Positions 57,747 through 64,000 of a DNA stretch of 64,000 nucleotides are shown here, one piece after another (the stretch's first letter is position 1; each line of letters opens with the position of its first letter). A model generated the notes under the pieces. It was not told the origin of the DNA. It saw nothing but the letters and a program-made list of their open reading frames with translations, and did no database searches. This stretch comes from Sphingobium sp. Z007 (GTDB lineage: Bacteria; Pseudomonadota; Alphaproteobacteria; Sphingomonadales; Sphingomonadaceae): assembly GCF_900013425.1 (NCBI RefSeq), contig NZ_FBXK01000005.1:1798001-1862000 (forward strand), read 5' to 3'. The translations under genes were made by a program, and so were the position numbers.

Positions 57747-58715
57747 ATGGTCTGCGTCGCGCTCCTGTCCAATCCAAAGTCCACGGGCAACCGGCAGACA
57801 CTTCCGCTCGTGCGTAGCTATTGCGCCAGCAATCCCGACATCTTCCATTATGAAGTGGAGCAGGTCGACCAGATCGGCCGGGCGTTCCAGACCATCGCCC
57901 GCGTCGATCCCGTCGTCATCGTCATCAATGGCGGCGACGGGACGGTGCAGGCGTCGCTGACCGAATTGTATCAGGGCGAGCATTTCAAGGGCCGGGTGCC
58001 GCCGATCGCGGTGCTGCCCAATGGCAAGACCAACCTCATTGCCCTTGACCTTGGCATCCATGGCGATCCGATCAAGGCGCTGGAGCGGATTGTGGCCATC
58101 GCCAAGGCGGGGGTGGACGACCATGTCGTCGCGCGCGAATTGATCGCCCTGTCCGACGGCGCGGTCGGTAGCCGCCCGGTGCTGGGCATGTTTCTGGGCG
58201 GCGCTGGCCTGGCCGATTACATGCTCTATTGCCGCAACCAGATTTATCCGCTGGGCCTGTCCAATGGCCTGAGCCATGTCATCACCGCAATCGCGGTAGT
58301 GTTTTCGCTGCTGTTCGGCATCCGCGCCAAATTCCTGCCGCCTTCCGGCAATCCGGTGCGGATTTCCCTGATTCGCGACGGGCAGCTGGTCGGGCGCTTC
58401 GCCGTTCTGATCGTCACCACGCTGGAACGGTTGTTGCTGGGCGTCGATCCTGGCGATAGCCGACGCGGCAATATGAAGCTGATGGCGGTGGACCAGAATC
58501 TGCCCGCCCTGCTGCGGCTGGTATGGGCCAGCCTGTTCAAGCGGGTGGGCAAGCACAAGATGCATGGCATCCACCTGGAGCAGGGCGACACGATCCGTAT
58601 CGAGGGCGACCGCAGCAGTGTGATCCTGGACGGCGAATTGTTCGAAGCGTCGGAGGGCAAGCCGATCGTCCTGCGATCGACCCAGCCGGTGCCGTTTTTG
58701 CGACTGGCGGCTTAA
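57747..58715 (+). CDS. Diacylglycerol kinase-family lipid kinase
   Basis: A 322-residue cytoplasmic lipid kinase of the DagK/LCB5/YegS type: nucleotide loop NPKSTGN at the start, VIVINGGDGTVQASLTEL (GGDGT near residue 63), AVLPNGKTNLIALDLG and a C-terminal beta domain with GDTIRIEGDRSSVILDGELF. It phosphorylates diacylglycerol, ceramide or a sphingoid base. In a sphingolipid-producing sphingomonad a ceramide-type substrate is possible, but this cannot be read from the sequence. Confidence 0.87.
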   Translation: MVCVALLSNPKSTGNRQTLPLVRSYCASNPDIFHYEVEQVDQIGRAFQTIARVDPVVIVINGGDGTVQASLTELYQGEHFKGRVPPIAVLPNGKTNLIALDLGIHGDPIKALERIVAIAKAGVDDHVVARELIALSDGAVGSRPVLGMFLGGAGLADYMLYCRNQIYPLGLSNGLSHVITAIAVVFSLLFGIRAKFLPPSGNPVRISLIRDGQLVGRFAVLIVTTLERLLLGVDPGDSRRGNMKLMAVDQNLPALLRLVWASLFKRVGKHKMHGIHLEQGDTIRIEGDRSSVILDGELFEASEGKPIVLRSTQPVPFLRLAA

Positions 58716-58748
58716 GAGCGCACCATAATGACTCTGGCTTAACAGGCC

Positions 58749-58814
58749 GTTCCCCGGCGAAGGCAGGGGTCCAGTTCAGAGCGTGGGACTGGACCCCGGC
58801 CTTCTCCGGGGAAC
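58749..58814. repeat. Inverted repeat downstream of the lipid kinase gene
   Basis: Arms GTTCCCCGGCGAAGGCAGGG (from 58749 to 58775) and its near-perfect complement (58788-58814) with a 12-base loop. It lies between the convergent lipid kinase and DUF2239 genes, so it can act as a terminator. It belongs to the same broad REP-like class as 25066-25178. Confidence 0.75.
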
Positions 58815-58823
58815 CCAACTCTG

Positions 58824-59342
58824 TCAATCGAACGCCGGTCCCGCCAGCTCGCGCGCGTGGTCCCGGATGCCCGATGGCCAGTCCTGAGACAGCGAGTTGA
58901 ACAGTTGTTCGTCCTTCGCATAGAGCGCCCGGATCGCCGCTTCATAGCCCGGTCGGTCTCCCGCCATCGCCGTCATGAAATGATAGGCCGCGTCCATGGC
59001 GGCGCGCGGGCTGGGCTTGTCCGCATCGGCCTTGCGCGCTGCGTCCACCAATCGCCGCACGGTGGCAGATGCGCCACCTGATTGGGTGGCAAGCCAGTCC
59101 CAATGGCGCGGCAGCAATGTGATTTCGCGGGGCTGTACGCCCAGTTTCGGACGCCCCCTGCCTCGCGGCGCCTCCGTCGTTCCGGCCCGCAGGTCGATGT
59201 CGACCTGACGGCCGGTGCAGTCATCGAACAGGAGCACGGCCTGCGCATCGTCCCCCATGGCGCGTAAAGCCTCCCGCACCTCCGCTTCGTCGCCAGTGGC
59301 GATCCACAGATCACCTGCGAAAGCCGTCAAAGTGCGCTCCAT
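58824..59342 (-). CDS. DUF2239 family protein
   Basis: A 172-residue cytoplasmic protein recognised by GRPKLGVQPREITLLPRHWD, WLATQSGGASATVRRLVDAA and the C-terminal AMDAAYHFMTAMAGDRPGYE. The family looks like a small DNA-binding or stress protein, but no function is established. Just upstream of its start lie two copies of an ATTACCCGGAT motif in inverted orientation, a likely operator. Confidence 0.85.
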   Translation of the reverse strand: MERTLTAFAGDLWIATGDEAEVREALRAMGDDAQAVLLFDDCTGRQVDIDLRAGTTEAPRGRGRPKLGVQPREITLLPRHWDWLATQSGGASATVRRLVDAARKADADKPSPRAAMDAAYHFMTAMAGDRPGYEAAIRALYAKDEQLFNSLSQDWPSGIRDHARELAGPAFD

Positions 59343-59367
59343 ACCGAATCTCCTTCGGCACGGCCAT

Positions 59368-59408
59368 TATTACCCGGATTTAATTGAGTCAATATTATCC
59401 GGGTAATT
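59368..59408. promoter_or_regulatory. Inverted pair of ATTACCCGGAT motifs upstream of the DUF2239 gene
   Basis: TTACCCGGAT (59370-59379) and ATCCGGGTAA (59397-59406) form a spaced palindrome in an AT-rich 60-base stretch between DUF2239 (start 59342) and the xth end (59407). The position, 28 bases before the DUF2239 start, suits a promoter-overlapping operator. The regulator is not known from this window. Confidence 0.5.
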
Positions 59409-60183
59409 ATTCGGCGCGCAATTCGACCCATGTCGGCGCATGGTCGCTGGCCTTTTCCCGGCCGCGAAATTCTTTGTCGACCTGCGCATCGACCAAACGA
59501 TCGGCGGCGGCGGGGCTGAGGAGCAGATGGTCGATGCGGAACCCCGCGTCGCGCGGCCAGCTATTCGCCTGATAGTCCCAGAAGGTCCATACGCCGCCGG
59601 CGGGATGGCGGGTCAGCAGCGCATCGGTCCAGCCGTCGCCCAGCAGCCGGCGATAGGCCTCGCGGCTTTCCGGCTGCATCAGCGCATCGTCCTGCATCGC
59701 CCTGACCGAGAAGGTGTCCACGTCGCGCGGGATCACATTATAGTCGCCCGCCAGGATCGCGGGCACTTCCTCCGCCCAGATTTCTGCCGCGCGGTCGCGC
59801 AGTCGCTTCATCCAGCGCAGTTTATAATCGAATTTGGGGCCGGGCTGCGGATTGCCGTTGGGCAGGTAGATGGACGCGACGCGCACGCCCTTCACATCGG
59901 CTTCCAGATAGCGACTATGCTCGTCTTCCGGCTCGCCCTCCAGGCCGCGCCGCACCTCGACCGGGGTTTCGCCTCGCGCCAGGATGGCGACGCCGTTGAA
60001 CCCCTTCTGCCCGTGCCAGATCACGCCATAGCCGGCCGCCTCGATATCCCTGACCGGGAAGGTCTCGTCGCTGGTCTTGATTTCCTGAAGGCAGGCGATG
60101 TCGGGCTGCGTTTCGTCCAGCCATTCCAGCAGGCGCGGCAGACGCGCCTTGATGCCGTTGATGTTGAAGGTGGCGATGCGCAT
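59407..60183 (-). CDS. xth: Exodeoxyribonuclease III
   Basis: A 258-residue AP endonuclease/3' exonuclease for base-excision repair. It has MRIATFNINGIKARLPRLLE, the metal Glu in ACLQEIKTSDE, YLPNGNPQPGPKFDYKLRWM, LAGDYNVIPRDVD (catalytic Asp/Asn) and the terminal KASDHAPTWVEL with the catalytic His. The start is set at the ATG at 60183; the frame continues upstream into a repeat. Confidence 0.95.
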   Translation of the reverse strand: MRIATFNINGIKARLPRLLEWLDETQPDIACLQEIKTSDETFPVRDIEAAGYGVIWHGQKGFNGVAILARGETPVEVRRGLEGEPEDEHSRYLEADVKGVRVASIYLPNGNPQPGPKFDYKLRWMKRLRDRAAEIWAEEVPAILAGDYNVIPRDVDTFSVRAMQDDALMQPESREAYRRLLGDGWTDALLTRHPAGGVWTFWDYQANSWPRDAGFRIDHLLLSPAAADRLVDAQVDKEFRGREKASDHAPTWVELRAE

Positions 60184-60206
60184 GGCTGGCAATCCGTTCA
60201 ATCTTT

Positions 60207-60276
60207 GCGTGCTCCTACGCAGGCAGGAGCCCAGTTCCAAGGTTTGGTCTGGGCTCCTGCCTACGCAGGAGCACGC
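60207..60276. repeat. Inverted repeat between erpA and xth
   Basis: 28-base arms 60207-60234 and 60249-60276 (GCGTGCTCCTACGCAGGCAG and complement) pair almost perfectly with a 14-base loop. The repeat lies between two genes read in the same direction and could terminate erpA. Confidence 0.75.
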
Positions 60277-60296
60277 GGATTTTCAAACGGAAGGAT

Positions 60297-60623
60297 TCAG
60301 ACCGAGAAACTGGTCCCGCAGCCGCAGCCGGCGGTCGCGTTGGGATTGGTGACCTTGAAAGCCTGCCCGCCCAAGTCGGATACGAAATCGACCGCCGATC
60401 CGCGCACCAGGTCCAGACTAACGTCATCGACCACCAGGGTCACGCCATCGCGCTCGACCGACAGGTCTTCAGCTTCCACCGCATCGGCCAGACCGAAACG
60501 ATATTGGAAGCCGGAACAGCCGCCCCCCTCCACCGCCAGCCGCAGAATCGCAGGCTTACCCTGCTTTGCGGCGATCGCCGCAACACGCGCGGCGGCGGAG
60601 GGAGTAAGATCGATGTCGGCCAT
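60297..60623 (-). CDS. erpA: Iron-sulfur cluster insertion protein ErpA (A-type carrier)
   Basis: A 108-residue A-type Fe-S carrier with the three ligand cysteines Cys36 (GGGCSGFQY), Cys100 and Cys102 (GCGCGTSF). The DVSLDLVRGSAVDFV segment is typical of ErpA/IscA. It delivers clusters to apo-enzymes. It stands alone, away from any isc or suf genes. Confidence 0.92.
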   Translation of the reverse strand: MADIDLTPSAAARVAAIAAKQGKPAILRLAVEGGGCSGFQYRFGLADAVEAEDLSVERDGVTLVVDDVSLDLVRGSAVDFVSDLGGQAFKVTNPNATAGCGCGTSFSV

Positions 60624-60702
60624 GCTGCCTAGATAGGGTCAAGCAAAAGGCCCGGCAACCCATAGGGCGCCGAGCCTTGTACGAATGTTGATGAAACGGA
60701 CC

Positions 60703-61428
60703 TTAGTCAGCCGCTTTTTCCTGCGCCTTGGTCGGGCCGCCCATGGCGAGCGGCGGCTTGGTGTTCATCGCGACCAGATAGTCGGGGCCGGCGACGAAGG
60801 GCAGCGGGTTGATCGCGGCGCCGTCGACGCGGACTTCATAATGGAGATGGCTGCCGGTGGAGCGGCCGGTGGAACCCATCAGACCGATGATCTGGCCGCG
60901 CTTCACATAGGAGTTTTCAGCGACCAGCAGCTTCGACATATGGCCGTAGCGCGTTTCCATGCCACTACCGTGCGAGATCTGGACCAGGTTACCGTAACCG
61001 CTGGCCCAACCGGCGCGGCTGATGATGCCATCGGCCGTCGCGTGGATCGGGGTGCCGATCGGGCCTGGAATATCGATGCCCTTGTGCATCCGGGCGGCGC
61101 GGTTGAACGGGTCGGAACGGACCCCGAAGTTCGACGTCAGGACCAGCTTTTCGACCGGGCGGCCCGACGGGATATAGGCCGCGGTCTTGGCGTTGCCGTC
61201 CAGCCGCTGCAGGCTGGAGAAGAGGTTGGAAAAGCCGACATCGGACGGGCCGAGGGCGCTGGTGTTGATTTCCGAAGCGTCGCCATAGGGGTCGTCGCTT
61301 TCGTTGGCCTGGGCCGGGGCGGTTGCGCAAAGCGCACCGACAATCCCGATACTGGCAAAAATCGTCTTAACCTTGCTCGTTTGGAACCAACGCGACCCAC
61401 GAGCATTAACCGAATGAAGAACCGACAT
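60703..61428 (-). CDS. M23-family (LytM) peptidoglycan endopeptidase
   Basis: A 241-residue exported protein. An N-terminal signal or anchor (TIFASIGIVGALCATAPAQA) is followed by a linker and the LytM domain (from about 95): SNFGVRSDPFNRAARMHKGI with zinc ligands His115 and Asp119, then His194-Leu-His196 (SHLHYEVR). All metal and catalytic residues are present, so it should be an active endopeptidase rather than an EnvC-type activator. Confidence 0.9.
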   Translation of the reverse strand: MSVLHSVNARGSRWFQTSKVKTIFASIGIVGALCATAPAQANESDDPYGDASEINTSALGPSDVGFSNLFSSLQRLDGNAKTAAYIPSGRPVEKLVLTSNFGVRSDPFNRAARMHKGIDIPGPIGTPIHATADGIISRAGWASGYGNLVQISHGSGMETRYGHMSKLLVAENSYVKRGQIIGLMGSTGRSTGSHLHYEVRVDGAAINPLPFVAGPDYLVAMNTKPPLAMGGPTKAQEKAAD

Positions 61429-61535
61429 GCAGACCCCGACTATGTCACCGGAGGCTTATGCCACTCGGTGCTTCCCGTGTTAAACTTATTGGCGACCTGG
61501 ATCGCCCCCGCCGGACATAGACTGCAAATCGCCGC

Positions 61536-62345
61536 TCATGTTGCAAGCGCAGCGTAGAATTCTTCCGTCAGACCGGCCTGTCGACGCGCCGAGTCGTTGA
61601 ACGGTGGCTTAACGCTGCCCCGGAAGTGGCGTTTCACAAGCATTTGATAATGATCGGCAGGGTTCACGCGCAATCGGTTCGTCGCCGCGACGAACCATGT
61701 CGTCCCCGCGGCGACATGGCGAATCTCGTCCGTCATGATGCGCCGCAACATCCGCGCGGACGCCATGTCGCCCACCGCTTCGAACCGTTCGATCGTGGCC
61801 GGCGTGATGTCCAGCGCCCGCGCCTCCAGCACCATTGGTACGATGGCGAGCCGGGCCAGCGCATCGCCTGCCGTTTCCTCCGCCGCCTGCCACAGGCCGT
61901 CATGGGCAGGCAGCGCGCCATAATGGCTGCCCATCTGGCGCAAACGGCGCTCCAGCAACGCGAAATGCATCGCCTCCTCCGCGCCGACCTGCATCCATTC
62001 GTCGGTAAAAGCAGTAGGGAACTGCTCGCCAAACCGGCCGATCAGATCGAAGGCGAGGTTGATCGCGACATATTCGATATGGGCGATGGCATGGAGCATG
62101 GCGATCCGCGCGCGGTCCGACCCGATCTTGCCACGCCGGGGCATCTGGGCGGGCGGCAACAATATAGGCGCGGCGGGCCGCGCCGGGCGATCGGGCAGCG
62201 CAACGTCGAACCGATGCGCCAGCCGCCCTTGCCGCCATGCCCGCGCGACTGCACGCGCCGTTATTACCTTAGCGTGTGGATCAGGCGTCAGCAGGACGCG
62301 GGCGCAACCCGCGCCCACGCTGGTCACAGCGTCGGGCAGCGTCAA
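61536..62345 (-). CDS. DUF455 family ferritin-like protein
   Basis: A protein of about 269 residues. After a variable N-terminus it has the DUF455 helical bundle: AMLHAIAHIEYVAINLAFDL, EWMQVGAEEAMHFALLERRL, MVLEARALDITPATIERFEA and RIMTDEIRHVAAGTTWFVAA. Repeated Glu and Glu-x2-His give a di-metal ferritin-like site, as in MiaE-type hydroxylases. The start is probably the TTG at 62345, overlapping the bcp stop (TTGA). It is the last gene of the glnE-bcp-DUF455 unit. Confidence 0.84.
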   Translation of the reverse strand: MTLPDAVTSVGAGCARVLLTPDPHAKVITARAVARAWRQGRLAHRFDVALPDRPARPAAPILLPPAQMPRRGKIGSDRARIAMLHAIAHIEYVAINLAFDLIGRFGEQFPTAFTDEWMQVGAEEAMHFALLERRLRQMGSHYGALPAHDGLWQAAEETAGDALARLAIVPMVLEARALDITPATIERFEAVGDMASARMLRRIMTDEIRHVAAGTTWFVAATNRLRVNPADHYQMLVKRHFRGSVKPPFNDSARRQAGLTEEFYAALAT

Positions 62346-62803
62346 AGCGCCTGCACCGCCTCCAGCACCTCTGCGGCGTGGCCCTTGACCTTCACCTTGG
62401 GCCAGACCCGCCGAATCGCGCCGTCCGCCCCGATGAGGAAGGTCGCGCGCTCGATCCCCATATATTGGCGGCCATAGAGCGACTTTTCGACCCAGGTACC
62501 GAACGCCTCGCACGCTGCGCCCGATTCGTCGGACGCCAGGATGACGCGCAGGCCATATTTGTCGGCGAATTTCTTGAGCTTGGCCGGCTTGTCCTTGCAA
62601 ATACCGACAATCGGCACGCCGGCGGCGGCGAAATCATCCGCCAGCGCGGCGAAATCCTTCGCCTCGTTGGTGCAACCGGGCGTGTCCGCCTTGGGATAGA
62701 AATAGACGACCAGTGGCTTGCCCTGATAGGCGTCCAGCGCGAAATCCACGCCATCAGCATCGGTGAGCGTCACGGCGGGGACGGACATACCCTGTTCCAG
62801 CAT
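62342..62803 (-). CDS. bcp: Thiol peroxidase of the BCP/peroxiredoxin Q type
   Basis: A 153-residue peroxiredoxin with the peroxidatic Cys44 in YPKADTPGCTNEAKDF. The E. coli-type resolving cysteine five residues later is replaced by Lys49; other cysteines (GICKDK about 67 and GAACEAF) could resolve the sulfenate. The start (62803 or 62806, ATGATG) overlaps the glnE stop and has AGGAGG seven bases upstream. Confidence 0.92.
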   Translation of the reverse strand: MLEQGMSVPAVTLTDADGVDFALDAYQGKPLVVYFYPKADTPGCTNEAKDFAALADDFAAAGVPIVGICKDKPAKLKKFADKYGLRVILASDESGAACEAFGTWVEKSLYGRQYMGIERATFLIGADGAIRRVWPKVKVKGHAAEVLEAVQAL

Positions 62804-64000
62804 CATCTTTCCTCCTGATAGGGCGCGGCGAGCGCGGCCCAGGCCTCCCCCACGCATTGCCGCGCCTTGGCGTAGCTTGCAAGCAGCCCTTCCCAATCGT
62901 GCATGCCGCAGGCGCGCGCGACCAGCGGCCGGGTGGCCTCGGCCGGCTCGGTCGATTTGGGCGACACCAAACGGGACACCACCAGATAGCGGGTGATGAG
63001 GTCATGCGCGGCGATCAGCTCTTCGGGCAGATGGCCGGCCGCGACCAGTTCGGCCAGCGCCTGGCCCAGATCCGGGTCGAAGGCCATGCGATAATGGAAC
63101 TGGTTCACATGGATCAGAAATTCCAGGTCGACCAGGCCACCCGGCGCGAGTTTGACGTCGAGATCGCTGGCGGGCGGCTTATGTTTGGCGATGTCGCCGC
63201 GCATCTTCACCGCTTCCCGCGCCAGATCGTCGAAGTCGCGCGGACGCTGGAGGGTTTCGGTCAGCACCGCGTCGATCGCGGCGCGCGCATCGGGCGATCC
63301 GAAGACAGGCCGGGCGCGGGTCAGCGCCAGATGCTCCCAGGTCCAGGCGTCCTCCCGCTGATATTTGGCGAAACTGTCCAGGCTGACCGCCAGCAGGCCC
63401 TGCGCCCCGGACGGGCGCAACCGGGTGTCGACCTCATAGAGCGGGCCGGACGCGGTGGCGACCGACAGGGCATTGGTGATGCGCTGCGCCAGGCGGTTGA
63501 AATATTGGGTCGCGCCCAGCGGCTTGCGCCCATCCGATTCGGTAGAAAAATCGCCTGTAAAAAGATAGACAAGGTCGAGGTCGGAGGCGTGGGTCAGCAC
63601 GCCGCCGCCCATGCGGCCCAGCGCCAGGATCACCATCTCGCCGCCGGGCACCTTGCCATGGGCGATTTCAAATTCCGCCACTGTGGCCGTCGCCAGCGCC
63701 TCGATCGCGGCCTGCGCCACGCGGCCATAGCCCCGTCCCACCTCCAGCGGATCGCCGCCGCGGATGATCTGCGCGCCCAGCGCGAAACGACGATCGCCTA
63801 CCCGCTGGCGCACCCTGTCAAGCAGCGCCTGATAATCCTCGCCCGGCTCCAGCGCACCCAATTGCCGCGCCAGTTGCGGCACAGCCGGCGGCGAATCGAA
63901 GGCGGTGGCGTCGATCAGGCCGTCGATCAGTTCCGCGCGGCGTCCCAGCGCATCGGCCAGAGTCGGGGCGTGGCTCAAAATCTCGGCCAGCAGTTCGACC
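62803..64000 (-). CDS. glnE: Bifunctional glutamine synthetase adenylyltransferase/deadenylyltransferase, C-terminal part
   Basis: The last 398 or so codons of GlnE; the gene continues beyond the window. The visible part includes the second nucleotidyltransferase domain with LALGRMGGGVLTHASDLDLV (metal aspartates), LYEVDTRLRPSGAQG and the C-terminal helical domain (LAPGGLVDLEFLIHVNQFHY). It adds or removes AMP on glutamine synthetase under nitrogen control. It is translationally coupled to bcp. Confidence 0.95.
   Translation of the reverse strand, partial: VELLAEILSHAPTLADALGRRAELIDGLIDATAFDSPPAVPQLARQLGALEPGEDYQALLDRVRQRVGDRRFALGAQIIRGGDPLEVGRGYGRVAQAAIEALATATVAEFEIAHGKVPGGEMVILALGRMGGGVLTHASDLDLVYLFTGDFSTESDGRKPLGATQYFNRLAQRITNALSVATASGPLYEVDTRLRPSGAQGLLAVSLDSFAKYQREDAWTWEHLALTRARPVFGSPDARAAIDAVLTETLQRPRDFDDLAREAVKMRGDIAKHKPPASDLDVKLAPGGLVDLEFLIHVNQFHYRMAFDPDLGQALAELVAAGHLPEELIAAHDLITRYLVVSRLVSPKSTEPAEATRPLVARACGMHDWEGLLASYAKARQCVGEAWAALAAPYQEER

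Overview
The window is a high-GC, densely coded chromosomal segment of an alphaproteobacterium, most likely a member of the Sphingomonadaceae (Sphingobium/Sphingomonas type). This rests on protein character (alphaproteobacterial odhAB-lpd order, CpaA-E/TadBC pilus genes, DUF2794, ZapE, OxyR, LptFG, DUF455) and on the frequent inverted repeats of the CTTCGAGCGAAGTCGAG and GTCACCCCAGCGAAGGCTGG types. No rRNA, tRNA, insertion sequence, integrase or CRISPR array was seen.

Layout. 1-4620: a cut nitronate monooxygenase, a DUF2157 membrane protein, DUF2794, serine acetyltransferase, a TauE/SafE exporter and a redox-active OxyR. 4621-10815: pgsA-moaD-moaE, an LplT-like MFS protein, a small membrane ORF, a bifunctional PBP and an SDR. 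10833-19650: the TCA block on the minus strand, mdh-(secreted protein)-sucD, then sucA-sucB-(LprI-like)-lpdA. 19653-22014: zapE, a thioesterase and sdhB. sucC and sdhCDA are not next to their partners here.

22197-30259: a little-understood envelope cluster. It holds a CDP-glycerol glycerophosphotransferase-like protein, a CDP-alcohol phosphatidyltransferase with a long N-terminal extension, a HIT protein, a repeat-rich spacer, a lipoprotein, a phosphocholine-type nucleotidyltransferase and a flippase, followed by an FAD oxidoreductase and a lysophospholipase. The enzymes could together activate an alcohol phosphate and attach it to a lipid or polymer. 30311-37370: a Tad/Flp pilus operon cpaA-B-C-D-E-tadB-tadC from which the motor ATPase gene cpaF is missing; a perfect hairpin sits at the place it normally occupies.

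37918-51817: an amine/urea metabolic region. At its centre is a complete quinohemoprotein amine dehydrogenase operon (qhpA-D-C-B-G-F-E), including a gamma subunit in which every Cys, Asp, Glu and Trp needed for the thioether cross-links and the CTQ cofactor is at the expected spacing. On both flanks the genes are broken: a urea ABC transporter with a truncated urtA, an amber stop in urtB, most of urtC and urtD deleted and urtE intact; a PpiC fragment; a frameshifted hupE; two partial agmatinases; and a TonB-receptor tail. The pattern suggests an agmatine/amine/urea salvage region being eroded by several separate deletions while the dehydrogenase core is kept.

51907-64000: housekeeping genes again: gpmA, sppA, lptG-lptF, a DUF2141 protein, a DagK-family lipid kinase, DUF2239, xth, erpA, an M23 peptidase, and the tightly coupled glnE-bcp-DUF455 operon that runs off the right edge.
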